Shown piece by piece: positions 1-6,039 of a DNA stretch of 7,707 nucleotides. The position numbers and the translations under genes are program-made. The notes under the pieces were generated by a model. That model had not been told where the DNA came from and did not search any database. It saw only the letters and a list, made by a program, of their open reading frames with translations. Positions within the stretch are counted from its first letter, which is position 1; each line of letters opens with the position of its first letter. This DNA comes from JBGOTP01 sp041476545 (GTDB lineage Bacteria; Acidobacteriota; Vicinamibacteria; Vicinamibacterales; CAVVIG01), in contig JBGOTP010000261.1 of the NCBI GenBank assembly GCA_041476545.1, positions 1 to 7,707 on the forward strand. Direction: 5' to 3'.

Positions 1-87
1 CAGGCCGTCCACCGCGGTCACGAGCGTGACGATCGTCGTTGCAAGGACCTCGATGTTCGCCGACAGCGAATCCACGTTCCTCTCCAT
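1..87 (-). CDS. Unrecognised protein, N-terminal fragment (leaves window at left edge)
   Basis: Reverse-strand reading from ATG at 87 stays open for 29 codons to the window edge. The fragment begins MERNVDSLSANIEVL and continues with a Thr/Val-rich stretch (ATTIVTLVTAV). It looks amphipathic or coiled-coil-like rather than like a signal peptide. The start is chosen because AAAGG lies 7 nt upstream of this ATG. A second in-frame ATG at 114 would add nine residues but has only a weak ribosome site. No family is recognised from so short a piece. It is the last minus-strand gene of the run that begins with the hydrolase at 1257, but the roughly 300 nt gap suggests a separate transcript. Confidence rests on the start signal alone. 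Confidence 0.45.
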   Translation of the reverse strand, partial: MERNVDSLSANIEVLATTIVTLVTAVDGL

Positions 88-394
88 CACGTCACCTTTC
101 GTCGAGTTTACCATCGTCGCCGCATGACGGGAGCACGAGTCGTGCCGCGCCGCGCCACGCGAATTCCGGTGTGAATTCGATCGCGCCACTTCGCGCGTCG
201 CAGAAACTGCGATCCGCGCGGTGGCCGGCGGTGGAACGGCGTATAGCCCCCAGCCCCCGGTACACCGATCTCGATGAGCTCGCGTAAGGCCTGGCCTGGC
301 AGCGACACGATTGTCGAGGAGAGACGCCTCGGTCGGTTGTCCGGCGCGCGCGGACAAGGGTCGCGGACACTGATCGACTCGCGCATCTGGAGCC
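88..394. other. Intergenic stretch without a convincing gene
   Basis: Several open frames cross this stretch on both strands, but none has a good start signal, recognisable protein motifs, or consistent third-position G/C preference over its whole length. One minus frame (around 220-330) has locally high GC3 and a plausible peptide (PGQALRELIEIGVPGAGGY), which could be a decayed fragment. I cannot place it in a family. No tRNA-like fold, CRISPR repeat or clear terminator was seen; GTCCG/CGGAC around 339-355 makes only a short weak stem. Confidence 0.4.
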
Positions 395-1257
395 CTACTT
401 CTTCTGGTGCGCGTCGAAGAAGTCGAACACCTTTTTCATGTTCTCGGGCATGCGTCCAAGCGGCGTCATGTGATCACCGCCGGGCACTTCCACGTACTGG
501 TAGTCCATCCCGAGGGACTTCATTTTATCTACCCAGGCGCGCGTCGTGGCGATGGGCACCAGGCGATCCGCGTCGCCCTGCACGACGATCACCGGCATCC
601 TCGGGATCGCGCTGAGCTGATCGGGACTGCCCGTGGACGCCGGATCGGCCGCGGCGAGCGCGGCCCAGATGTCGGCGTGCTTGATGCCGAGATAGAACGT
701 CCCGCCGCCGCCCATGGAGTGACCCATGAGGTACGTGCGCTTCGGGTCGATATTGAATTCCTTCTTGATGATCCCGAACACGTTCATCACGTCGAGCTCA
801 CTCAGCTCGCCAAGATTGGCCGGGTCCGGTGGCGCCGGCGGTTGCCCCGCTCGCCCTGGACGCGGCGTCTGCGCGATCGTGTTGCCGCGCGCGCCGTACC
901 AGCCGTGGAGGTTCACCCCCATCGGCGCCACGACGATATAGCCGCGCTGTTCCGCCAGTTCAGTCAGATCCGTATAGCGGATGAAGTCGCTCGGTGGGCA
1001 CTGCAGACAGTGAAGCGCGACGATGAGCGGCGTGGGTTTCGCCGCGTCGTACTTCGACGGAACAGCTCGTACTCCATCGGCCCGCCGAATTCCTTGAAGT
1101 CGTAGTGGCGCACTTGAATCTTGTCGTGCGTCGGCGTCTTCGGGAGATGTTGCAGCACCAGGAGCGGGTTCTGGACCTCCTCCGGCGTGGCAGTTTGCGC
1201 CCAGAGCGGCGGCGCGGCAAGAAGGGCGGCAACGATGAAGAGGGTGTCAGTTCGCAT
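395..1257 (-). pseudogene. Secreted alpha/beta-hydrolase (esterase/PHB-depolymerase-like), frameshifted
   Basis: Codons 1-66 (1257-1060) give a signal peptide, MRTDTLFIVAALLAAPPLWA then Q, and a mature N-terminus ending GGPMEYELF. Sequence resumes two bases later in another frame (from 1057, SKYDAAKPTPLIVALHC) and runs 220 codons to a TAG at 395-397. That part has the fold's hallmarks: the nucleophile elbow GHSMGG (serine nucleophile), the acid loop VQGDADRL (likely catalytic Asp) and the late histidine in GGDHMTP. Joined, it would be about 287 residues, normal for secreted esterase/dienelactone-hydrolase-like proteins that cleave ester bonds outside the cytoplasm. The substrate cannot be told. 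A Pro-rich insert (PRPGRAGQPPAPPDP) precedes the elbow. Both halves keep codon bias and all catalytic motifs, so the break is recent or a sequencing error. It would be a plain CDS if one base is missing in the C run at 1058-1060. Family assignment is firm; functional status is not. Confidence 0.8.
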
Positions 1258-1259
1258 GG

Positions 1260-1479
1260 TGGCCAATCCTAAGTTCAGGACGCCAATTCCGCAAGCCGAA
1301 GTCCTTCGGCACGTGGACCTGGAGCCGTCCGAATTCGGCACCCAGCCCTCGTACACCGGTGTGATGTTCGCAACGCTTGGCTGAACCTGGGCGCGGAGAG
1401 CGACGACGCCGAGCGCCGTCGCCGACAGAGCGATGAACGCGACGAACTTGACCGGCGCGCTTCCTCGGTCGTGCACCAT
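1260..1479 (-). pseudogene. Relic of a secreted protein of the 'VYEGW...VPKDFG' type
   Basis: Reverse-strand reading from ATG at 1479 gives a signal peptide (n-region MVHDRGSAPVK, core FVAFIALSATALGVVALRAQ), then ITPVYEGWVPNSDGS. From memory of acidobacterial genomes, an uncharacterised family of secreted proteins begins its mature part in this way (VYEGW..N.DGS, then FGYMNRN) and carries a later strand reading like V.VPKDFG. Here, right after DGS at about 1320, the frame breaks and an adjacent frame reads QVHVPKDFG, as if the middle of the protein were deleted. No recognisable remainder follows before the hydrolase start at 1257. The frame of the first part runs into that start. The likely reading is a gene reduced by an internal deletion plus loss of its 3' end. 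The family link is recollection, not a search. Confidence 0.45.
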
Positions 1480-1516
1480 CCGTGCAACGATGGCAGGGTC
1501 AAAGGAGCACATGAAC

Positions 1517-1993
1517 ATGAAGCCCAGGAACACGATCTGCCTCTGGTTCAACAAGGACGCGCATGAGGCGGCGCGCTTCTACGCCGCCACGTTTCCCAAT
1601 AGTGAAGTGACCGCCGTTCACGAGGCGCCAGGCGACTACCCGAACGGCAAGGTGGGCGACGTGCTCATGGTGGAGTTCACCGTTCTGGGCGTTCCCTGTC
1701 TCGGTCTCAACGGCGGCCCGCAGTTCGGGCACAGCGAGGCTTTTTCCTTCCAGATCGCGACGGACAGTCAGGAAGAGACGGACCGTTACTGGAACGCGAT
1801 TGTCGGTAATGGCGGCCAGGAAAGCGCGTGCGGCTGGTGCAAGGACCGCTGGGGCCTCTCCTGGCAGATTACCCCGCGCGTGCTCACCGATGCGCTTGCG
1901 GCGGGTGGTGCCGAGGCAAAGCGCGCGTTCGAGGCGATGATGCCGATGAAGAAAATCGACATCGCCACCATCGAGGCAGCGCGGCGGGGCTGA
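1517..1993 (+). CDS. VOC-superfamily PhnB-like protein (3-demethylubiquinone-9 3-methyltransferase-like domain)
   Basis: The 158-residue product opens with the family signature ICLWFNKDAHEAARFYAATF and PNSEVT (residues 7-32). It then has the strand MVEFTVLGVPCLGLNGGPQF (51-70), SEAFSFQI (73-80), the helix EETDRYWNAI (86-95) and the end signature WCKDRWGLSWQITPRVL (107-123). This is the usual length and order for the PF06983-type 'PhnB' branch of the vicinal-oxygen-chelate superfamily. Despite the old methyltransferase label, most members have no proven reaction; they are small cytoplasmic dimers. AAAGGAG at 1501-1507 lies 9 nt before ATG 1517 and only 3 nt before ATG 1511, so 1517 is preferred; 1511 would add two residues (MN). 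It stands alone on the plus strand, divergent from the relic gene at 1479 and convergent with the TIGR03435 gene at 2064. Class is secure; substrate is unknown. Confidence 0.88.
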   Translation: MKPRNTICLWFNKDAHEAARFYAATFPNSEVTAVHEAPGDYPNGKVGDVLMVEFTVLGVPCLGLNGGPQFGHSEAFSFQIATDSQEETDRYWNAIVGNGGQESACGWCKDRWGLSWQITPRVLTDALAAGGAEAKRAFEAMMPMKKIDIATIEAARRG

Positions 1994-1994
1994 C

Positions 1995-2035
1995 CTCGTC
2001 CAATAGACGGCGGCCGAATCGGGCGCTCGGACGAG
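1995..2035. terminator. Possible hairpin between convergent genes
   Basis: CTCGTCC (1995-2001) is repeated in inverted form as GGACGAG (2029-2035), giving a 7-bp stem with a 27-nt GC-rich loop. It sits between the TGA of the PhnB-like gene and the end of the convergent TIGR03435 gene, where a two-way terminator would be expected. No T tract follows on either strand, so rho-independent function is doubtful. Confidence 0.25.
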
Positions 2036-2063
2036 CACTCCCCGCGCCCGGTCGCCGCGACGC

Positions 2064-2957
2064 TCAGTTTTCACTCGGCAATTCTGCGGCGTCGATCACC
2101 AGGACCGTAACCTTGCCTTTCCCGGACTGAAGCTTTAGTCCAAGCTGCTCCTGCAGCGCCGTCGCGAGCGCGGCCGCTCCATCGGCCGGAGCCGTGTCCC
2201 TCGAGTCGGCGCCGTCCGGAGCGGGTGCCGCCGACAGTACCGTCGGCGTCCAGGTCAGGTCAAAGTCATACCGCCCGGACAAACCAGTACGGTCGAATAC
2301 CCAGCGTGCAATGGTCGGATACGAGGACAGCCTCGTGGCCAATTGCGACAATGCCACGCCTCGGCCGACGAGATGGCCGGCCGGTCCGGTCAAGCCGCAT
2401 CGGCTCTGATCGTTCGGGCTGGGCGGCGCCGGAGGGAGTCCTGCCGCGTCCTGCTTGCTGCAATCGAGCGTCGACGGCAGAAGCTGCGCCCCCAGCTTGC
2501 CACCTGCCTGAGTCCTGACGAGATTTAGTACCGGCCTCTCACGCGTGTCGCGATGGACCCGGAGTTTGAATCGATCCTCCAGGAGCCGTTGCAGGCGCAA
2601 GAGCGCCTGGGAATCAGCGCCGTTGCCCACATCTGCTGTCGCTTCGATGTCAAATCTCCCCGAGTCGATCCATTTGGGACCGCCCAGGATTTCATACGGC
2701 GCGAGCGGGCCGCCCCAATCGTAGGAGTAGGCAACCGCGACCAGCCGCCGCAGGTCGCCGCCGATGATTCTGAAGCGCCCGCCAGGAATAAAATATGGAC
2801 CGCCTCCGAAGATTTCGGTCCTATTGATCTTGACGGATGCCACCTCGAAGACTGGCCTCTTTCCGTTAGCCGCGGCGGACTGAGCAGCGCTCATGAGCTG
2901 ACCACCAACAAGTGAAGCAATCACCAGACCCGCACAGGCGATATATCTCCGCCACAT
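2064..2957 (-). CDS. TIGR03435-family secreted protein A
   Basis: This 297-residue protein has the architecture of the TIGR03435 family, a lineage-expanded family of Acidobacteria and other soil bacteria with no known function. A signal peptide spans about residues 1-26. It is followed by FEVASVKINRT (37-47), PGGRFRIIGGDLRRLVAVAY (58-77), RFDIEAT (101-107), LLEDRFKLRVHRDTRERPV (125-143), a cysteine pair (C166, C187), VFDRTGLSGRYDFDLTWTP (220-238) and the closing ALQEQLGLKLQSGKG / VLVIDAAELPSEN. Length and motif order are typical. The ATG at 2957 has AAGGA 8 nt upstream. It is the last gene of the PadR-led minus-strand unit, 42 nt after protein B. It differs widely from B, so the pair is not a recent duplication. 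Export is inferred from the signal peptide; the role is unknown. Confidence 0.9.
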   Translation of the reverse strand: MWRRYIACAGLVIASLVGGQLMSAAQSAAANGKRPVFEVASVKINRTEIFGGGPYFIPGGRFRIIGGDLRRLVAVAYSYDWGGPLAPYEILGGPKWIDSGRFDIEATADVGNGADSQALLRLQRLLEDRFKLRVHRDTRERPVLNLVRTQAGGKLGAQLLPSTLDCSKQDAAGLPPAPPSPNDQSRCGLTGPAGHLVGRGVALSQLATRLSSYPTIARWVFDRTGLSGRYDFDLTWTPTVLSAAPAPDGADSRDTAPADGAAALATALQEQLGLKLQSGKGKVTVLVIDAAELPSEN

Positions 2958-2967
2958 CTCGTCATTC

Positions 2968-2990
2968 CTTACTGCGCCTTACTGCGCCTT
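2968..2990. repeat. 10-bp tandem repeat carrying Shine-Dalgarno-like cores
   Basis: On the minus strand AAGGCGCAGT occurs twice in tandem (2990-2971), followed by a degenerate third unit, AAGGAATGAC. The third AAGG is the ribosome site of TIGR03435 protein A. The repeat fills most of the 42-nt gap between the two TIGR03435 genes and sets three AAGG cores at 10-nt spacing. Confidence 0.6.
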
Positions 2991-2999
2991 GCTGTGCTG

Positions 3000-3857
3000 T
3001 CAGTCTTCAGCGGGACGCTTCACTGAGTCGATGATGAGCACGTCCTGTGGCGCGCGACCCCTCGTCAGCTTCAGCCCCAGTTGTTCTTCAAGGGCTGTCA
3101 CGAACCCGGGGCCGTCGGGAGTTGCCGCGGGATCGCTCGAGTCCGGCGCCCACTCCAGGTCCGCGTTGAAGGTCCCCGTCAATCCTGTCCGATCGACGAC
3201 GGGGCGTCCGGCAGGCGTGCGTAGTCCGAGCTTCGCGATGCCAGACAACTCCACGCCATGGGCGATCATGTGCCCGATCGCAACGCTGATGCGGCCGCAG
3301 GGCTCGGTATTCGCCGCGGCACTTGAAGCGGCACCGCGGGCGGAGTTGAGACTCGAAAGAGGTGTCGCCGTCTCCCGAGCGAGCGTCGAGCAGTTGCGGT
3401 TCGGTTCGAGCTTTGGCCCCGGTCGTCCGTCGGAACGCGCCAGCGTCAGCAGCATGACGTCGTTCTGCCGCGGCTCGATGTGGGCGCGCAGCTGGAAGCG
3501 GTCGGCCAGGAGGGTCCGCACCATCGCGCGCAACTGGTCAACCGACGGATCGCCGGCCGCCTTCGCCGTGATGTCGTAGTGCTCCGTGTCCAGCCATGCC
3601 GGCCCGCCGATCACATCCAGGCGGTACGCATTGGAAATCAGCGAGCGCAGCGGCTGATAGGTGACGATGAATCGTCCAGGCTGATACGGAGGGTTATCTC
3701 GCGCATCGAACAGCGGCCCGGTTCGATTCGATTTGATCGAGGCGGCCTCGAACGACAGCCGCTCTGGTGCCGGCGCGGCTTGTCGCTGCGCGCCGGTGGC
3801 ACCGGAGGACATGATCCCGATGATGGCAAGACACGACAGCAGGCGCTCGGGTCGCAT
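3000..3857 (-). CDS. TIGR03435-family secreted protein B
   Basis: This 285-residue protein shows the same family pattern. A signal peptide ends near residue 24 (TGAQ). It is followed by LSFEAASIKSNRTG (34-47), QPGRFIVTYQPLRSLISNAY (59-78), HYDITAKA (93-100), LRAMVRTLLADRFQLRAHIE (109-128), paired cysteines C156 and C187, VDRTGLTGTFNADLEWAP (221-238) and the ending FVTALEEQLGLKL / DVLIIDSVKRPAED. Function is unknown for the family. ATG 3857 is chosen because GGGAGG lies 7 nt upstream and its first base is the last base of the upstream gene's TGA (TGATG). A GTG at 3860 would add one Met. The overlap implies translation coupled to the small membrane protein. Family call is firm; role and partner are inference. 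Confidence 0.9.
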   Translation of the reverse strand: MRPERLLSCLAIIGIMSSGATGAQRQAAPAPERLSFEAASIKSNRTGPLFDARDNPPYQPGRFIVTYQPLRSLISNAYRLDVIGGPAWLDTEHYDITAKAAGDPSVDQLRAMVRTLLADRFQLRAHIEPRQNDVMLLTLARSDGRPGPKLEPNRNCSTLARETATPLSSLNSARGAASSAAANTEPCGRISVAIGHMIAHGVELSGIAKLGLRTPAGRPVVDRTGLTGTFNADLEWAPDSSDPAATPDGPGFVTALEEQLGLKLTRGRAPQDVLIIDSVKRPAED

Positions 3858-4300
3858 CACCGTGCCTCCCTGGCAGTGGCCGACAGGGACTGCTTCTCAC
3901 AGCCACCCATGAACGCCGGCGGCTGACATGGCGGCGGTGGTGGTGGCGGGGGCGGCGGATAGCCGCGCGGCCCCTTCTCGACCCGGAGCGAAGGAGGAAG
4001 CGGCGGCAGTTCGCCTTGTCGCGACGATGCGAACACCCAGATCGCCGCGACCAGGAACAGAGTCGTAGCCGGTATCCAGACCAGCCCACGTCTGTAGCTG
4101 ACGTGCAGGCTGATGAGCCTGCAGCAGGTGACGCAGCCGCTGAGGCGAATCCAGCGGTTGCGCCACACATGTCCACGCTCCTGCGCTTCAAGACTTTCAA
4201 ACTGCATATCGGCGATGAGCGGATCGATGAGCCGGTTCATCGTCTCGGGCTCGCACAGGAGCGCCGCGATCGCGCGGAGCGATTCGCCCGGCATCGTCAT
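3857..4300 (-). CDS. Small one-TM membrane protein with ten-proline tract, PadR partner
   Basis: A 147-residue product. The N-terminal part (about 1-70) is soluble and contains RAIAALLCEPETMNRLIDPL and ADMQFESLEAQERG. I recall this acidic/amphipathic region from small acidobacterial proteins encoded next to PadR regulators, but I know no name for it. A C-x2-CC cluster is at 56-60. One membrane helix follows at about 73-92 (LVWIPATTLFLVAAIWVFA), after R70-R71, suggesting an N-in, C-out topology. The C-terminal tail is proline-rich: PPLPPS, then ten prolines (115-124), then C125 and C134, a possible disulfide if outside. ATG 4300 overlaps the PadR stop (ATGA), fixing the start. An in-frame extension upstream lies inside PadR and is not real. 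The stop overlaps the start of TIGR03435 protein B. It could link cytoplasm and envelope for this operon; that is inference. Confidence 0.82.
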   Translation of the reverse strand: MTMPGESLRAIAALLCEPETMNRLIDPLIADMQFESLEAQERGHVWRNRWIRLSGCVTCCRLISLHVSYRRGLVWIPATTLFLVAAIWVFASSRQGELPPLPPSLRVEKGPRGYPPPPPPPPPPCQPPAFMGGCEKQSLSATAREAR

Positions 4301-4602
4301 CGTACGAACTCCGGCATCAGGCGTTCGACGGCCAGTGACCACGCGTCGTAGACCTGCCGCCCCGAGGCCGTCGGGCGATAGATTCGCCTCGGAAGTCCGC
4401 CGCCTGGCGGAGTGTCCTTTTCGGCTCGTGAAGTGACGTAGCCCTTGTCTTCCATCCGGCCGAGCGTCACATATACGGTGCCGCGTTTCAGCCGCCCCCT
4501 GGATTGCGCCACCATCTGAAGGCCGTACAGCTCGGACTCGCGGATCAGCATCTGGAGGATCAGCATCTCCTTGGCAGAAAGAGTCCGCAGACGTCTTGGC
4601 AT
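4297..4602 (-). CDS. PadR-family transcriptional regulator
   Basis: A 101-residue winged-helix protein of the short PadR type. Helices span LSAKEMLILQMLIRESELYG (8-27) and LQMVAQSRGRLKRGTVYVTLGRME (28-51). The wing is GYVTSRAEK ... RRIYRPTASGR (54-82), with a short C-terminal helix (QVYDAWSLAVERLM). The motif GTVYVTL.RME.KGYV is the diagnostic recognition-helix region. PadR proteins are dimeric repressors that often control their own operon and respond to small molecules or stress. The gene is first in a minus-strand unit; its TGA overlaps the ATG of the membrane protein. Start at 4602 fits the family N-terminus. No Shine-Dalgarno precedes it, matching the leaderless reading of its promoter. 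Ligand is unknown. Confidence 0.93.
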   Translation of the reverse strand: MPRRLRTLSAKEMLILQMLIRESELYGLQMVAQSRGRLKRGTVYVTLGRMEDKGYVTSRAEKDTPPGGGLPRRIYRPTASGRQVYDAWSLAVERLMPEFVR

Positions 4603-4608
4603 GCTGCG

Positions 4609-4636
4609 ATCTTACACAATGTAAGACTGATGTCAA
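4609..4636 (-). promoter_or_regulatory. Sigma70-like promoter of the PadR operon
   Basis: On the minus strand a perfect TTGACA (4636-4631) is followed after 16 bp by TAAGAT (4614-4609), four of six matches to TATAAT. Seven bases past the -10 box is 4602, the A of the PadR ATG. The predicted transcript therefore starts at or next to the start codon. The boxes are read by eye; the start point is a spacing estimate. Confidence 0.65.
4611..4625. promoter_or_regulatory. Perfect inverted repeat, likely PadR operator
   Basis: CTTACACAATGTAAG is a perfect 6-bp inverted repeat with a 3-bp centre. It overlaps the -10 box and lies in the spacer of the PadR promoter, where a bound dimer would block RNA polymerase. 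PadR-type regulators commonly bind such AT-rich dyads at their own promoters. Binding by this protein is inferred from position and symmetry. Confidence 0.6.
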
Positions 4637-5007
4637 TGGTTAGAGTCGCGAGCCTTCGCACGGCCGCACGCAGGCAATAGCGCAAGGGATGAGCGATCAG
4701 ATTGGATTGATCCTGAGCGCGCGTCTTGCTCTTTCCCTACGCTGTCTGTGTGATCTGGTTCACGAGCCTACGAGCGCCTCGATTTCGGATTCCCTGATCT
4801 TGAACTTCTGCACGCGCAGAGCTCACCGATGTCGCAGCGCGGAAGCGATTCTCATGAGGCTGTTAGACACCGGAATTCAGGGCAGGTTCCTGGGTGACGG
4901 AAAGAGATGCACATGAACGGAAGGCTGGTATTCGAACCAGCCTGACGAGCCAACGTGCATCGCTCGCGGCATGAAGGCAGATCGACGCCGTACGCGCGTG
5001 CTGGATT
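4637..5007. other. Gene-poor stretch between EVE-HNH gene and PadR operon
   Basis: A plus-strand frame of 75 codons (4689-4916) is open here, but its third-position GC is only about half, unlike the real genes. Its ATG has no well-placed ribosome site, and no motif is recognised. It is not annotated. The stretch holds the PadR promoter side at its left and a nested inverted repeat at 4903-4964. No tRNA or CRISPR pattern was found, although the inverted-repeat loop resembles a tRNA T-loop. Confidence 0.45.
4903..4964 (-). terminator. Nested inverted repeat, possible terminator of the EVE-HNH gene
   Basis: The outer arms pair over 9 of 10 positions (4903-4912 with 4955-4964; core GATGCAC/GTGCATC). 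Inside is a perfect 8-bp stem, AGGCTGGT (4922-4929) with ACCAGCCT (4936-4943), closing a 6-nt loop ATTCGA. It begins about 44 nt after the stop of the EVE-HNH gene on the minus strand. The minus strand reads CTCTTTCC after the outer arm, a weak T-rich run. The terminator role is a guess; the structure itself is seen directly. Confidence 0.4.
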
Positions 5008-5946
5008 CTAGCGCTCAAGGAGCGAATGCTTGAACACATTGACCCGGTGGTAGTCCAGGTACGCGTTCTGCTCCCTCGAAAACTCGCCGACGAGCACGCC
5101 GGCATCTATGCCCCATGCATCGAGCAGCTTGTCTCGCACTTCGGGAACGATGACCAACTCCTGCCGGCTTGAGAACGTGATGTATCCGTCGTCGAACAGG
5201 TGATCAATATGCGGCGAGAGGAGCAGCCCGTTGGCGCCGTCGAGGCGCTCGGCGTCGGTCGCGTGCCGCCACGGCTTGATGTGGCTCGCCTTCAGATGCC
5301 TCGGCTCGTTCACATGCGTGACGCGACAGAATTCTTCCCTCAGCAGAACATTGGACCTGAATACGCCCTGACCGCGCCGCGCTCTGACGAGCTGTTCCCT
5401 GAACGTCGGTCCGACGATCCCCGCGTCGACAGTCGCAGTCTCGACGTCGGGCTCAGGCGGGCTCTGAAGGACCGCGATCGTCGAGTACGCGTCCCAGTAC
5501 GCTTGGCCGATCAGGCCAATGAGCGCATCAGCCATGGACTGCGGCACCTCTGCGAGATAGACCGACTGGAGGCCATCGCCGCTCTCTTGAAGCGGAGAGT
5601 ACTTCGCCGGGAGGAACGGGCGCAGAATCGCAGTGTGATCCTTCGGGCGAATCTGATGGTTGAGCACGCAGTAGTCGACGGGGACGAACCAGCCTTCGCG
5701 CGACCAGTTCGCGCCAGCCGCGCCGAAGTCTGGCTTCGGGCCGGTCTGCACGCCTCCGGTCACGACTCCGATCGCCTTGATACGGGTGTCGCAGAACGAG
5801 AACACGACATCGCCGGGCGACACCTCTCGCATGTTCTCGTAGAACTGATTGCGGGCCCCGTTCGCGTTCTGCTTCGGCGACCACATGAAGCTCCCACGAA
5901 GTTCGGCCTTGTACGTCTGGTTCTGATTGACCCACCAGTACCGCAT
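5008..5946 (-). CDS. EVE-HNH protein, probable type IV (modification-dependent) restriction endonuclease
   Basis: The 312-residue protein has two domains. Residues 1-147 form an EVE/PUA-like domain: MRYWWVNQNQTY, FMWSPKQNANGARNQFYENM (20-39), PGDVVFSF (44-51), IKAIG, IRPKDH, YSPLQESGDGLQSVYL (116-131). Such domains flip out and read modified bases. Residues about 182-262 form an HNH_2-type nuclease: LVRARRGQGVFRSNVL, then LKASHIKPWRHA with H222, ERLDGANGLLLSPHIDHLFDDG with N239 and H246. Characterised EVE-HNH fusions such as VcaM4I cut DNA carrying modified cytosines, as in phage genomes. All expected catalytic residues are present, so it should be active. ATG 5946 starts at the conserved MRYWW; a TTG at 5958 would add four residues. 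No ribosome site is clear; TATAGT on the minus strand near 5969-5964 could be a -10 box. No methylase or other defence gene is adjacent, as expected for type IV enzymes. Confidence 0.9.
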   Translation of the reverse strand: MRYWWVNQNQTYKAELRGSFMWSPKQNANGARNQFYENMREVSPGDVVFSFCDTRIKAIGVVTGGVQTGPKPDFGAAGANWSREGWFVPVDYCVLNHQIRPKDHTAILRPFLPAKYSPLQESGDGLQSVYLAEVPQSMADALIGLIGQAYWDAYSTIAVLQSPPEPDVETATVDAGIVGPTFREQLVRARRGQGVFRSNVLLREEFCRVTHVNEPRHLKASHIKPWRHATDAERLDGANGLLLSPHIDHLFDDGYITFSSRQELVIVPEVRDKLLDAWGIDAGVLVGEFSREQNAYLDYHRVNVFKHSLLER

Positions 5947-6039
5947 GTTCTGCTGCAAGCTCGACTATACGCCGAGATTCCAAGCGGCGTCTCTTCACCC
6001 GATTCCGAAAGGTGATGGTGAGACTGGACCTGGCGGTGC

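Noticed and set aside
407..1105. Long plus-strand frame of 232 codons opposite the hydrolase
   Set aside because: It is the antisense of a gene with clear catalytic motifs (GHSMGG, GDHMTP); its peptide is Arg/His-rich with no domain.
2064..3857. Recent tandem duplication of the TIGR03435 genes
   Set aside because: Only family motifs are shared; spacers, cysteine spacing and most residues differ, so the copies are old or independently acquired.
4300..4636. Extension of the membrane-protein frame upstream to 4636
   Set aside because: It lies across the PadR gene, whose winged-helix motifs are unmistakable; the ATGA overlap fixes the start at 4300.
4689..4916. 75-codon plus-strand frame in the gene-poor stretch
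   Set aside because: About half of its third positions are G/C, it has no well-placed ribosome site and no recognisable motif.
4922..4943. tRNA T-arm or tRNA remnant (TTCGAA loop)
   Set aside because: The loop is closed by the wrong bases for a T-arm, and no acceptor, D or anticodon arms can be placed around it.
4903..4964. Integron attC site
   Set aside because: The arms do not fit the RYYYAAC/GTTRRRY core consensus and no integrase is present.
5200..6015. Plus-strand frame of 271 codons
   Set aside because: Mirror of the EVE-HNH gene, which carries conserved motifs throughout.
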